Part shown: one piece after another, positions 1 to 12,274 of the stretch
How the letters are laid out: each line of letters opens with the position of its first letter
How positions within the stretch are numbered: position 1 is the stretch's first letter
From: Andrena cerasifolii
Taxonomy: Eukaryota > Arthropoda > Insecta > Hymenoptera > Andrenidae
Direction of reading: 5' to 3'
NCBI RefSeq assembly: GCF_050908995.1
Contig: NC_135118.1
Coordinates: 16,935,501-16,999,500 of the forward strand
Length of the DNA stretch: 64,000 nt
The notes under the pieces: generated by a model
Database searches by the model: none
Seen by the model: the letters and a program-made list of their open reading frames with translations, nothing else
What the model was told of the DNA's origin: nothing
Position numbers and translations under genes: made by a program

Positions 1-3000
1 TTCCAAAGCCCATTCGCACGCGCCTCCCGCGTGCTGGTGTCACCCCTGTCCTCCAGCAAATCGAAGACCTCCTCTATGAGCATGATACTGCCGTCGAGCA
101 ATTCATCCCCATCCAAGTGCGACAATAGACGAGGCTCCGAGGCTACCAGCGAGGGTTCAGGATCCTCCATAAGGTACATCGACCAGGAGCCATCGATCTC
201 CGATTGCAGCAGCACCGAGACGCTTCCGGACATCAAGGCGGACTACCTGGACCCCGAAACACTGTCGCCAGGTTCGGACTCTCTGGTGTCACCTAACTCG
301 ATCACGGTGATCGCAAACGGGGTGGGCGAAACGAGCGATCACAAGAAGCTTCTGGAGGAGAACGATGAGAGCGCTAAGTCGTCGTCTCCTAAGAGGAGAC
401 CCTTCAGCAACAGGCGATGCAGGAAGCTCCTCCTTCGTCTTAGGTCTACCGAGTCCAACTCCAGCAACAGGGAAGCCTGTTTCCTATCTACGTCACCGTC
501 GCCAGCCAGCGATTCGATGGACACCGCCTCTCCAGCATCCTCCAGAGACCGTCAGGAGGATTACAAGATCAGTGACACGGCGACGCTATCCACAAAGTCC
601 TCTCCGTCGGTTCTGATCGACTCTGCGGAGCCTGAGGACAGCCTGAGGAGCTGCAGAGTGACTGCCGCCTCCGAGAACGATATACCCTCGCTGCAGAACA
701 CCTTCAGCGAGTCTGAAAAGCATCTGTACAACCAGGAGACAGAAACCGAGACAGAAGAGGGCTCCTCGTTGCCTCTGAGCCCCGCAGGACCATCCACGGC
801 TGGCTTATCCTCGTCCACGGTGCCCTATTACAATTTTCTCTGCGTCAATGGCGGGTCAATGCGCCAGGAGATGACCAGCACCAGCTCGCCTCAGTTGTCC
901 TCCGGCAGCAACCTGAGATCGAACGGCGAATCGCCGTCAGCCGATGCGTGCAGCTCGTTCGGAAGCGAGAAATGCTCCAGAATAGATACTTTGAAGCCCG
1001 AAGGCTTGGATACCTCGTTCTGCCTGCCCGCTGCCAGATCTTGTCCCAATTTGGAGAGACAAAGCACCGGGTGCTCACCCACCAGTGGATCCTCGAGTTC
1101 CAGCCACAGTCCTGGGCCTGTCGGGCCTCGGTTCAAGCCGATTGAGGAAGGGGATATTCAGGTGTGCTTGCTCAACCATTCAAAGACCCTGGTGAGGAAA
1201 ATATTGTCGAGCAAGTTTCTCAGAAGATGGGAGACGCATCATCTTTATCTAAACGACACTTGCATCTCTTCTAAGACAGTAAGTTGCTCTTGGTACATAT
1301 ATAGGAGTTATCCTTTTATCGCGCTCAATCCGTTTGCTGCAGTAAGGGATGGTTAGCCTGGACTGGAGATAACGGCGAGGAGAAATCAGTGGCTCGTCTA
1401 GGAGATTCTGTAGCTTTGGTACACCCTCGCGGTTTCTTGGTGGACCAAAACGACTGGTCCTTGGCGGCCTGATAAATGAAAACTCATAATGAAAGTCACT
1501 GGTGTATTAATATTCGTGTATCAATGTTCTTTAGGCGTCTAAATAGTCCACTGTTATAAAAAATTGTTATAATCTCAATCCTCGTCTGGAGGAAACAGGG
1601 TCCATTTGGATCCATTATCAACATTAAAAAAATAAGCTACGTGTATAGGTAGCTGCTATTACACCCCTGTTATTAGTATTACCCCGGAAGGGGACAAGTA
1701 TTTTAGATTATAAGATCAGTTTCCAATATAAAACTTTATCGCGGGATGTATGTGAATGACATTACCGGGCAAAATGAACCCTGTATCCAACGCGTTGTCA
1801 AGGTCTCCGCCGACCCAAGGGTTAATATTTCAGACTCTATTTTAGCTCCTCGCCCATCGCCACGTATGCGTGAAATTACAATTTTCATCTACTACCGCAC
1901 GTAAGCCTAGAAATTGGCTCTCTGTTCTTCCAACAGGATCCCTTCAAACCGATGCTAAAATAGCCTCGTACATAGTATTTATTCTTCGAAGCGTTTCACT
2001 TCCACAGCGAAATTTGGATCGCCGCATTAGAATTTATTTTTTCCCCGCATAGAATTTATTTTTCAAATGTGGTAGGTGCTTCTTGCATGGGCGTCCGCAG
2101 CGGAGGGAGGGGGCACCCCCCCGGCTTGAGAAAAAATTTCTTATATTTAAAAACTAATCTTTATTAGTAAAAAAATATTTTAGTACTAAGTTTGCACTAA
2201 AAAAGTATATATTTTAAAACGTTAATTAAACTCCTTCACATAAGCAACCAATTGTCGCCTGTCGACTTGATCGTTTCTCTATGTTGCCCCCCCCCCCCAC
2301 CCCTCTGCTCGTGGAAAAAAGTCTGCGGACGTCCTTGACTTCTTGTTCGCCACACAATAGTCTACCTCGACTTGTCAATATCGATATGCACTATGTTTCA
2401 TTTAAGAACAAAGTAGCGCCAGGTGGGACACGCTGTCGCACCTGATGACCACAAAAAAAAAAAAGAAAAATTGAACGGCCTTTTGCCACGTTGTAAAAAC
2501 GTAATTCGAAACGGTCACAAGGCGGACTCAGGGTCGGCTTTGACGCAAACGAAACACACGCACAGGCAACTTCGCTTTTGTCTGCGCTTTTTGTATGTAT
2601 ATCGAGCTGTATACAGGGTGTTCGAAGAGTTACAGCATGCTTTGGCGAGATACGTTATCAACGAGCATCTGAACATGGTTTTATAAGGGTGGGATTGCTA
2701 GTATTGGATTTTAACGCTCGGATCTCGCTGTTGAATTCCGACGCTTTTGGGGAGAATCTCTTCCACGAGGACCGGATATTTCGGCTCGTTTTCGATACAA
2801 CGGGCGTTTGCTTGATTAATTGTTAGTGGCGTAAGGAGAGCTTTAAAGTTAGGTGCAGTGATTTTGGGGCATCCTGTATATGTTCGCCAAAGCGAATGGA
2901 GCCGCGAAATTTTTGCTAAACATCCAAATACACTGTTATATTATATGTTTAAGCTGAAAGTTCTCTAGCATCCATTTTGCTAACTCGCATTCATTATTGC

Positions 3001-6000
3001 GGCTTGTTTTCCTTTTCTGTTATCGAACAACGTTATAGGTACGGCGAAGGTCATTCCACTTCAAGCTAAATTGCCAATTCGTTTTCCTCTTCGTTTTAAG
3101 AGATCATAAGGTCACGGGATTTTGAAACTTTGCGAATGACGAATCGCGTTAGTTGCTTGTATCCTCGACATAATCAGGGGCTCCTCTGTAGTTCGTTTTA
3201 TTGGAACTCCGTGATTATTATAACTAGGCGGATCTCATTTATCGTAGGAACTCGATATTCAAATTAAACCGTAAGTTTGCCTCGCAAAAGCAGTCTTCAT
3301 TGTTCCCAAAACGTAGTGGCGAAAACTGAACGAGGGGTGATGGGTTGGCTGAGACCCTAAATCTTTGGAATCTTCAGAAATATAATTTGTAATTTTTGTT
3401 TTCCTTTTAAGAATTTTAGAACGTCTCTTTTTGCCCAGCCTACAGGATTTCTTCATCAGCCCATACTATACAACAGCATGTCGAACATCCGGAAGTACGC
3501 CGTCGCCAGATGGGATCCGACTTACAAGAACTGCGTGAGCATAGTTCTGCCCGACAGCTCTCTTCTCCTTCAAGCCAACAATCCTTACACAAGGGACCAA
3601 TGGTATCATTCGATACTCTGGAAGGTAAATTATCCACTATCCGAAATTACTTTCGCCCGTGAAGCCTCAGGAGCCGCATAACTTCAACCACGCCTACGGA
3701 ACAAGTGATTCCGCAGAGTATCAATCCCTTTCTACTTTCTGGCCTCCAGAGGTGCATCTTCAAGTACCAGCACCTGGTATCCTTAAACACCCAAGAGGAG
3801 GTAATCGTGAGGGAGCTAAAGTCGATGGTGGACTTTGCGCTGTGGACGTCGCTCCAAGACGAGAGGGTGACCGCAGCACCGCTGGAGGCGGTTGCGAAGC
3901 TTCTCGAGGACTCGGAGGAGCCGGGGAAGCCAGAGAAGGCTGAGGAGACATCTCAGTACCAAAACGACCGGAAACATTGGGCGGAGGCTGTGCTCTCCGT
4001 GGTGTGTCCTCTTCTGGACAAAGTTGTTCTACCAGTTTGCCTCACGAGAGTCCTCGTCAAGTTCGCTGAACAGTATCCACGATCGTCCCTAGTATCCGCC
4101 GTGAGCCCGGCCATCACGAGATGCCTGAAGCACACGGTCGATTTTGGCAAGTCGCCAGAGATGAGGAAGCTCCTCCAGGTCTTCATTGCCGCATTGTACG
4201 CGAACGAGGATGGAGAACAGGCGGTCAGAGAGTATATCGCCTCTGTTCACGGGCCTGGAAGTGATTGTCCTCACCCCAGGGTGCTCCCTAATTTGGTGTC
4301 TGTCTGTGTTGCTGCCATTTTTAATAGGTACAGCTTATTTCTTGGTTAAAACATTATTGCGAGGCAACTGCGCGAGGTTTGGGTCACCGGTTTGCCTAAA
4401 ATTCTGTACATATACTGTAATATTGATCGGTGCAAAAGTTCGTTCGCTTTATTGAACCAGAGTCTTTAGTAAAAGTGAAAATGTATTACATGTTTTTCCA
4501 ATCAAAATATTTTCTTTGGCTATCTACGACCATTTGCCACTTTTCTGGCAAATGTACCTACAAGTAGGGGTAGTAAAAAGAAACATTTCCGTACACCTAA
4601 CATCATCTAACAGTGAGCGAACGAACTTTTGCAGCGACCTAATACATTAAATGCACGGAGTGTACTGCTTAACATTTTACAAGAAAATCGGATTGGAAGT
4701 TCTCCATTTTCAAATGCCTAGCTTAGGGGTCGTCCTTAAATTGCGTAAGGTTTGGGGGAGGGGTCAGGCAGCGTCTTACGTAATATTTTTTAATCTAATT
4801 TTCAATAAATACAAATTCTATCATTAATGTTCCAGAAAAATAGTTTTAGTTTAAATTTTCTGAAACCGAGTTAAATGAATTATATAAACCTTTATAAAGA
4901 ATTTTAATATCCGAAACAGTTCAATGTGAAAAATATTACTTAAGAAGGGGATTACAATATCAAATCTTACGAATTCTTATACTGGGGGAGGGAGGTGGTA
5001 CGAGATCGCCAAAATTACCCTTACGTAATTTAAGGACGGTCCCTTAGAACAAAACGTACGAGCGACACCATGCGTAAAGTGTAGCGTTAGTGGAAGCGTG
5101 ATGGGTTGAGTTGGAAAGTCCCCCTGCCAACGCAACCTTTGTTTTACATACATACCCACGTAGCACAGACGTCTTAAAGACGTCAACTGTACGTCCGTGT
5201 TTGGTCAGGCCGGCTTTAGGACGTCTTTTGGGCGTCTTAAAGACGTCCATTTTACATCTGTTTTTGGTCTGAACGGCTGACGACCTTATAAAGGGGACTA
5301 GGCAGTCAGATCGCTCGAAAATTAAGTATTTTTTGCGAATTAATTACAAGGAGATGAATACAAATTGTGACTAGTACTTTTTGGGTAATGTTTGTTAAAA
5401 CTATAAACAGTAAAAAAAATTATTTGAATAATATATACGAATGTATGACAGTGCTACAGTTGCCTCATATGTAGGCATTTTGTTTGGAGCCGCTGTAATT
5501 TTGCAGTGTTTCTGGCCGCAAGAAATTGAATCGTGAAATATCCTCTGAAATTGATACTTTGTCCTGGTCCCCATTCTGCCCTGAACCTATTAAAAAAGAA
5601 AAAAGAATCCAAATGATAAGTATAACGGTTGTAAAACGGCAAATTTTAAAGAAATGTGATTTTTCGCCAGGGAGAAGAGCCATTTTATTTATTTTTTTGT
5701 CAAAATAGAAGTTTTCACAGACTTATACTTAGGTTCAGGTCGTAACTAGACATGTTTCACATATGTGAATTTTTTTTCAAATCGATTTGTACCTCCGTTT
5801 TTTCGCAATCACTGCTAAACGAAGAGGAAATAGTTTACCTGCGTGCACGCAGAAACGGTTTATGATGCGCTTGATCTTTTCGGCTGTAAAATCCTTAAAT
5901 TTTGCGAATTTTTACATAAACCAAACGGCATTTTACTCGGGAAGGGCGGTACTTTCGAAAAATGCAACAACAAAAAAATCCAGTTCCTGACTGCCTAGTC

Positions 6001-8284
6001 CCCTCGTCTTTAAGATGTCTGTGTCGAGACGTTTTTATGGCGAATTCAGTTTCCTCTGGCAATATACTGAAATAAGTAAACTCTTTATTGATTTTAATAT
6101 TTGCATCTTTCATTTCCCATGTTCATGTTCGAACTTATTTACTTCTTTTTTAAACATTATTATTAAGATACTTGCGGACTGAAATGCGTCAAGAATATGT
6201 TAATTAGTTAATAATATGCTTTTACGTATCTTGCGTAAAAAGTGAATCAATAAATAATTACAGATTCGAAGTGACCCGTCGTACCTTACCAGCGAAGGAT
6301 GAGCTACCTACTGTACCACCATTAGATTGCTACTTGTTGGTGTTAAATATTGCGTAAGTACTTATCCTTGATTACATTCAAAAACCTCTTTCCCTCAAAT
6401 ACTGTCGCAAAAAAAGTGATAGGAGCTGACAGCTCTAAAAATTTGTACTATTAATTTCTTCCCAGATCAGAGTATGCTGACTGGCGACCAGGTTTTGGTG
6501 CTGTGTTGCATCCAGTACCAATTCCAGAGGAAGCTCTGGCTGTGAAAGAGGTCCAAGAGTCAATACTAATGCACGTGATGAAGCGTTTAGCAAATGATTC
6601 AAGGTGCATCGTGCATCGTGTTCTGCTTCCAATCAGGGAGCTACGGCCTGGTTGGATTCACATCGCTGCACCATCCAGTCCAACTTGCCCTGATGATGGA
6701 GAATTATTTGGTGAAATGGTATTTATCTATGGTGAAGTGGTAATTATTAGTCTATGATTTGAATGAATATTTTCTTACCTAGAATGAATCAACTAAGGAT
6801 ATTAGTTAATTTTATAACAATTAAATTGCATTTAATAATTACAGAAAACCGTGTATCTTATTAAATTTCAGAGTAAAAATATATACACAACAAAAGTCAA
6901 ATATTTAAGTCGAAATTAAGTCGAAATTAGTAATCTTTTTATATAGATTTTGGTTTCCGCTTTTTTCTATATACATTTATGTATACTGAGTGACATATTG
7001 TATGTTTGCGTGTTTTTCATCAGCTGACAACTTTATTGGCCTGCTGCTGCCGGCGGAAAAGGTTCATTATCTCGCTGGTGAAACAGATGCGAGATGATTG
7101 CGTACTTTTGGCGGTGAGAGGTTGTGACGCTGCCCAAGATGCTCTCTGCTTGATGTTGGAGTGGCATTTGCTACCAAGCGAAGAGACTCGACTGCAAATA
7201 GTAAATGCACTTGAATCGACGGCGTCAGGCAAGAGTCGTTACACTGCACTTTGTCTAAGGCAGAGGAACTTGCAAGAATTGGTGAGTAAACACTCTGATA
7301 AGTCTACAGACGAGTACAAGTATAGGGGAAGTCTTTAAAGGAAGAGTTTAAAGTCGACCCACCTCTGAAAATCTTAGCACACTAATTTAACTTTTGGTCA
7401 TTTGTTCTAATAACTAATAGAAACACAATAGCTCTTATTCGCATATTTACACAGTTCGTGTATTTTGACCCTTTCGCTACTAGCGCCGGATATATCCGGC
7501 ATCCAAGGAAAGACCTGTTGATACGAGCGCCGGATATATCCGGCATCCATTGAAGGACCTGTAGACGCAAGAGCTGAATATATCTGGCATCCATAAAAAA
7601 CTAAACTGTCCAAGCACAATTTTCGGAGCAGGATCCCGTGTAGTGGCGGGGTTACGGCGGTGCGGCCCGCTGCGCCGTAGCGAAAGGGTTAATAACTCCT
7701 GATCAAAGGGATCTCCATAATTTTAGGGTAAATAAATTAAATTCTTTTGTTGCTAGGTAATTTCGAATTTGTTTCTAATTTCTGTACAAAATAGCAACAG
7801 AAGGGCGGCCCCAGAAAATTGACGTTGCCAGTTCGCGCGACAGATGCTGACGTCGCTCTTCTCTTAGGCGGAAGAGCTCTTGGCAATCTCGAATATCTCA
7901 GTCTGGCATTTACCTCTGTAACTTCAGCCTGCGCCGAACAGCTGATCAAGCTTCCAGCCTTAACGTGTCTTAATCTATGGGCGACACAGTTTGGTGATGC
8001 TGGCCTACAAATGATCAGTGAGCACCTGCAGAAATTACAGGATTTAAATCTTTGCGAGACCCCTGTTTCTGACAAAGGAATCTCTACTTTGGCCTGTAAG
8101 TATATTGTTGTTGAAATCTTCTAGTAAAACAACTTTGACATTGGTATTCTGGTTCGCAGCATTGACGAGCTTAAGAAAATTGAACCTGAATAGCACAAAG
8201 CTGTCCGTACAAACGTTTGAATCCTTGAAGAAGTGTCTGCCATCGCTGCAAGAGTTCGACGTAAGATACACAGAGGCTTGGTGA
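1..8284 (+). CDS. CMIP: C-Maf-inducing protein (CMIP) orthologue, 5' end outside the window
   Basis: Cytoplasmic adaptor protein with a PH domain and C-terminal leucine-rich repeats, known in vertebrates from T-cell and kidney signalling. Exons that I can join in phase: 1-1278 (open at the window edge), 3439-3624, 3750-4327, 6264-6353, 6466-6718, 7024-7281, 7801-8095 and 8160-8284, giving 1,020 codons plus stop. The first exon is a serine-rich, low-complexity region of about 370 residues followed by the conserved stretch HSKTLVRKILSSKFLRRWE. Exon 2 is the end of the PH domain (motif RDQWYHS). Exon 4 is only 90 bp and is placed by the match LDCYLLVLNIASEYADWRP. Exons 7-8 hold LRRs (LNLWATQFGDAGL) and end in DVRYTEAW, the ending known for vertebrate CMIP. 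A polyA signal AATAAA lies at 8466. Introns contain several MITEs. Identity is firm; the start codon and any exons upstream are not visible. Confidence 0.93.
2089..2333. mobile_element. MITE with GGGCGTCCGCAG termini in CMIP intron
   Basis: Short inverted termini, GGGCGTCCGCAG at 2089 and CTGCGGACGTCC at 2322-2333, with G/C runs just inside both ends. The interior is AT-rich and has no ORF. It looks like a non-autonomous DNA transposon; I cannot name the superfamily. Confidence 0.5.
2610..2880. mobile_element. Tc1/mariner-like MITE in CMIP intron
   Basis: Inverted ends TATACAGGGTGTTC (2610) and GGGGCATCCTGTATA (ending 2880) flank about 270 bp with no credible coding. The TACAGGGTGT type of terminus and TA at the borders fit the IS630-Tc1-mariner group. 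A lone similar terminus occurs at about 27488. Confidence 0.5.
4421..4644. mobile_element. mariner-type MITE with TA target duplication
   Basis: The 220-bp element runs from 4423 to 4642. Its ends, TTGATCGGTGCAAAAGTTCG and the reverse complement of TTAGGTCGCTGCAAAAG, resemble the GGTTGGTGCAAAAGT-type ends of mariner elements. TA dinucleotides flank both sides. It has no transposase ORF and lies in the CMIP intron between the exons ending at 4327 and starting at 6264. Confidence 0.7.
4724..5048. mobile_element. MITE with GGGTCGTCC / GGACGGTCCC termini and TTAG flanks
   Basis: Ends GGGTCGTCCTTAAATTGCG and CGTAATTTAAGGACGGTCCC are inverted and flanked on both sides by TTAG. The interior is AT-rich. 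Termini of this GGGACCGTCC kind are widespread in insect genomes. The TTAG duplication would suit a piggyBac-like inserter, but I am unsure of the superfamily. Confidence 0.55.
5150..5262. repeat. GACGTC palindrome repeat, copy 1
   Basis: Multiple GACGTC/GACGTCTT palindromes (CAGACGTCTTAAAGACGTC, GCGTCTTAAAGACGTCC) lie between GTAGCACAGACG and GGTCTGAA. The same vocabulary recurs at 26140-26800 and 46008-46108, so this is one member of a dispersed family. Confidence 0.55.
5280..6022. mobile_element. Inverted-repeat element, GGGGACTAGGCAGTCAG termini
   Basis: GGGGACTAGGCAGTCAG near 5297 reappears as its reverse complement, CTGACTGCCTAGTCCCC, near 5986-6002. The pair encloses about 740 bp of AT-rich sequence without a recognisable protein. 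It is probably a non-autonomous DNA transposon in the CMIP intron; no target duplication was identified. Confidence 0.5.
7465..7692. mobile_element. piggyBac-like MITE containing a 44-bp tandem hairpin repeat
   Basis: Termini CCCTTTCGCTAC and GTAGCGAAAGGG are perfect inverted repeats, followed by TTAA on the right and TTGA on the left (one change from TTAA), as expected for piggyBac insertion. Inside are three 44-bp repeats starting at 7482, 7526 and 7570. The first two each carry the palindrome GCCGGATATATCCGGC. It sits in the CMIP intron before the exon at 7801. Confidence 0.65.
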
Positions 8285-9087
8285 CCAGAGCTTTTACCCT
8301 ATGTTAAGCCAAATAATTCCAATAATGATAATGCTAACAGCAAAGAGAAAAGACAAAACTAAATTGATTAGATAATTGAGGAGAAGACTTAATCATGATC
8401 AGTAAGAGATTTTTGAATCGTTGTGTGTATACGTGCCGTTTGATCAGTAATGAAAGTTATTTAGAAATAAATAATAGGAGTATTTATGGGACGGGGAATG
8501 TCTCTTACACAGAGGAATAGAAAAGGTGAAAGGTGAAGGACTCTATGATCCAATGAGAGGTCTCCCTTACTTCATGGATGTTATGTAATCACGGTTAGAA
8601 ACGAGTAAGAACGTGACTAGGACCACAATAAAAGCCTGAGAGAAGAAGGTTTATTGAAGAAAGCAAAACTTCCAAGAAGTGTTGCAAACTGCCTAAGAAA
8701 TGTTATCGTTTAAAGGAGCAAAGCGCAAAATGTTTGAGGATGTGTTGAGTTTAGAATAGCTGACAGCAGAAATTTCAGGCGTCCTTATAAATAGTTTATC
8801 CATAGGAAAATGAGTGAGAGGACACCAAGAGATTGTTTTTATGGCGCTGGGATTTGCTTCGCAACTCAAATCTGGACATATTTTATCGAACGCAAGTCCC
8901 CAAGTGCCTTGCCTTTCCCATGGATCCTACAGGTTTAATCCTTCAGTTGTACACCTTCGAGATTGACGCAAAGTTCGCACTGATCAGGAATGATAGACTT
9001 TTAATTTATTAGACAGTTTCTTCTTACACATATAATTGAACGATCAAACGCAGCCGCCGAAGGCGGGCAAAGTTCGTTCGCAATTAT
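8285..9087. other. CMIP 3' UTR and flank, no gene seen
   Basis: AT-rich sequence after the CMIP stop. AATAAA at 8466 and CAATAAAAG near 8622 are candidate polyadenylation signals. No other gene or repeat is recognised. Confidence 0.5.
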
Positions 9088-9620
9088 ATGAAACGTCTCG
9101 TTTGAAGATGATAATAACATGTAGTAATGCTTGTCATGCTACACTTCACAACGTTCAGAGTATAAGACTTGAAACTTAGCGCCCTAGGGCCCCGCTCGCG
9201 GTCCCGCGGTGGTGGCTTCTGGCGTTCTCTTCGTCATATTTTGTTTAGAAAGATGTGGAGTGGAGTTTTCACAGAAGGTTTAGCAATGATCCCGGGCAGA
9301 AAGCAAGGGGTTCATCTTTGCTGTTACGCAGAATGGGTGGGAATGGATCGTCTACGAACGAGAAGTTTCGACTCGTTCTCGATGATAATAACATGTAGCC
9401 TGTGCCGAACAGTGCTGTGTAACATCTTCAGCGCCTGTGATAACTTCGCGTTTCATGGTTTTATATTATTTTATTTGTACATTGCTGTTCTTAACACGTT
9501 ATTGTCTCTCTTGTATTACCGATCGCGCAAACTCATCGTTTGGAGTTTGGATAGACCTATTATAAAATTTAACGAACATTTGAGATCTCCCTGACCAACC
9601 GGCTGTTCGGCGGATGGTAT

Positions 9621-10460
9621 CTATACATTCACGCCTTTATTAAATGCAACGGATACTGCCGCGTGCCTAGTACAATATGTCGAAAAATGCTTGGTATCTA
9701 CTCCTGCCTTGGTAAGCAAGGATTTTATCCAGTGTCCTATCGTTTGTGAAGACACGTGTTTATAAGGTTTTACCGTGGATATTAGAAGTCTTACATTGTT
9801 GTTAGGTCCAAACTCTTTGGTATAATCTAGGTATTCTATGACAGTGGAGGATACACATAGACTAGATTTCTTCTTAAAGAAAGGTAGAAGCAGTTCTGGT
9901 TGAAATTGCCCCGGTTTCGAAGTCTTTATAACGTCCGGGATTTTAATCCTTATACACGTATCCGATTCTAGGATATTATTTGTTCGTATTAAAGCTAGTG
10001 TTTGGAGTCTATGTGCCGTCGCTAGAGCCAGTAGAGTTGCTACTTTTCCGGCTACTTGCTTGTGGTTTAGTTTGCTTAATGGATGCAGCTTTTCTAGGTA
10101 ATCCAGGGCTGGTGCTTTATCCCAAGTGCTGGAATACTTGGGTTTACTCGGCTTCGTTTTAAAGACACGTCTTAAAAAGCGTGAGATGAGTTCGTCTTTT
10201 TCTATCTTTTTTAGCGATATGAGCGCAATTGCTGATCTGGTTGAGTTTAAAACGTCTATATTCTTTTTATACGCAAACTCAACCCATAGTTTGAGCGAAC
10301 TCTTGTATTGCTTGAGGGTTGACTCGCTGATTGAGTTTATCACGGTGTCCACTGAATCCTCGTCGATGCCTTTCAGAAAAGCTCTCCGTATAAATTCCCT
10401 GCCACCAGCGAGAGTTTGGATGCTAATGGATGTACTTTCTGTCTGCATCGATATAGTCAA
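9621..10460 (-). pseudogene. DIRS tyrosine recombinase, frameshifted near its C-terminus
   Basis: A 279-residue ORF with the phage-integrase fold of DIRS recombinases: an N-terminal SAM-like half (STLKQYKSSLKLWVEFA) and a catalytic half with the first arginine in LATAHRLQTLALIRT and the second in YCTRHAAVS. The ORF stops after KGVNV. The expected continuation (IRRTAGWS, then FYNR with the nucleophilic tyrosine) is present just downstream in a different frame, at about 9560-9612. One indel at about 9612 therefore separates the nucleophile from the rest. The usual HxxR histidine also appears replaced (YCTR). Its start overlaps the end of the preceding RNase H-methyltransferase frame by a few bases, as is typical of DIRS. 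Confidence 0.8.
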
Positions 10461-11158
10461 ATGTTTTCATCTGACTCAAATATCAGCGGTGGTGAATTTA
10501 ACAGTGAATTCAATAGACGGTACCATGGCTGGTTTGGCCATAGTGGTACGACGAGCACACCTTCTGCTTTGTTTATAATTATCTTTCGTAAGATCCTCAA
10601 AATGAGTGCGAAAGGAGGAAACGCATAGAATCTTTCACCTTTCCATGACATAGTAAATGCATCTACGACAGCGGCGTCAGTGTGAGGAAATCTGGAGCAG
10701 AATCTGTTACATTTTTTATTTAGTCTCGAAGCAAACAGGTCTATTGTAAATGGGCCGAATTTTTTGTTTACTATCTTAAAAATTGTGTTATTTAATTCTC
10801 ATTCCGTATCTATGTTGGAAAGTCTTGACGCTGTATCGGCCTCGACGTTTTTTCCTGAAGCGATATACGACGCGAAAATCCAGAGTTTCGTCTCACACCA
10901 TTTCCAAATTTTCCTGGATAGTTCACTTAGATGAGGGAATTGTACACCCCCTGCTTTATTTACATAAGCTATTGCGGAGGTGTTATCTATTCTCAATAGT
11001 ATCTTCGAGTTACCCAGATGAGACGCAAAGCACTTGATTGCAAAAAATGCCACTAATAGTTCCAGGTAGTTAATACTGAAGCGCTTCTCTTTTTCAGTCC
11101 AGAAACCGTGGGTACTTACTCCATTATAGAAAGCTCCCCACTCAGTCAGAGAGTGCAT
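10457..11158 (-). pseudogene. DIRS RNase H and methyltransferase-like domain, one nonsense codon
   Basis: 11158-10799 encodes the RNase H part (SLTEWGAFYNG, FSINYLELLVAFFA, LLRIDNTSAIAYVNK, ADTASRLS). It is interrupted by TGA at 10799-10797, directly after IDTE, where related elements would have tryptophan. The same frame then continues to 10457 with FGPFTIDLFASRLNKKC and FYAFPPFALI, the methyltransferase-like domain of DIRS polyproteins. One point mutation therefore breaks an otherwise open reading frame. Confidence 0.75.
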
Positions 11159-11373
11159 TCCTTTGCCACCACTTCTGTCATGGTATGCTTTATAAGGATT
11201 TTCCCTTCACAGTAATTATCACTTAACATTAATGTCAAGTACTTCTGTCTTTCTAGTCTTTTGCAAAACGTGGAGCTGTATGCTACAGCAAGGCATGCTG
11301 CTGTCAGCACTCCCAGTAGCTTAGCAAAGTCGCGAATTTTATAAGCTTTGCCTTCTTGAAATGAATTTGCCAT
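11146..11373 (-). pseudogene. C-terminal tail of DIRS reverse transcriptase
   Basis: A 75-residue fragment with IRDFAKLLGVLTAACLAVAY followed by KRLERQKYL, the segment between the polymerase and RNase H in DIRS proteins. The catalytic YxDD-containing core that should precede it is absent; gag-like sequence starts only about 70 bp away. A frame change at about 11150 separates it from the RNase H frame. Confidence 0.65.
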
Positions 11374-11438
11374 GTTTATTATTTGCTGTTTTTTCGTCTT
11401 CTTTTTTTTTTAGTCTTTCCAACGTAAACACTCCCTGG

Positions 11439-12274
11439 TTAGGCATTAATTGATCCTCCAGCTCCATAATTCAATCCTCCCACTCGTGTATCACTCCCTT
11501 CCTCATTTTCCACCTTTGAGGGATATAGGTTGGTGTAGTCTTCTGGTTTTAGTCTTCCTTCTAGCAAGATTTTATTTGCATCTTGTCTGTTCTTATACTT
11601 TATCTCTGCGTGGTTATGTCCAATCATCTTAAGACCTTCAAATCGGGTACCTATATTTAGTAGAACTTTATAAATCCTAATAAGATTGTTTTTTTTGCTA
11701 GATGTTGTCCTGTTTTTATTTAGTACTAGTGTTACGATATATTCTTCTTTATTTGATTCCCATTCATACAAATCGCTATTTACTTTTGCATCCCACGTGT
11801 TCTCAATCCCTCTTACCTTGCCGATCGTATTTTCTCTTTTCTCCTTCTTACGATTTTCGTCCTTTCCTTTATCCTTATGAAGGTTGGATTCGTCTTCTTT
11901 CCCTTTTTTGTTTTTTTTTCTTTATTACTTTCCAGCTTTCTTTTATATCCTTCATTCTTTTCCTGCGTTATATTCGTATTCTCACTTTCTTGCGTATTCA
12001 CTTGTCTTTGATTTGTCTCTATACTGATTGGTTTTTCTTCCGGCGCATGTGATGTCGCTACTTGTCTCACTTCCATGTCAAGTGGTGCCCTCTATTTCAC
12101 TCTCTTTACTAATTCTTTGTTTATTTTTTTCTTTACTTTCTGTTGTTTGTCTTCATTTAGCCATGTCCAAATATTTTCATTTCTTCTTCTCTTTTCTCTC
12201 GGGTCTTTCTTTCGTTCCATTTCGTCGTGTTTCCATTGGCCAGTTTGTCTTTCATTTTCTACTATATCTCTCAT
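11439..12274 (-). pseudogene. gag-like region of the DIRS element, broken
   Basis: Three lysine- and glutamate-rich ORFs on the - strand (11771-11439, 12076-11813, 12274-12092), in several frames, precede the reverse transcriptase tail. The last part has IRIYKVLLNIGTRFEG...HAEIKYKNRQDANKIL, an RNA-binding-like fold common in insect retroelement gag proteins. No zinc knuckle is seen. Assignment rests mainly on position within the element. Confidence 0.5.

Noticed and set aside
9169..9594. 141-codon + strand ORF at the left end of the DIRS element
   Set aside because: It runs through the inverted terminal repeat, the internal complementary region and the antisense end of the recombinase; no domain.
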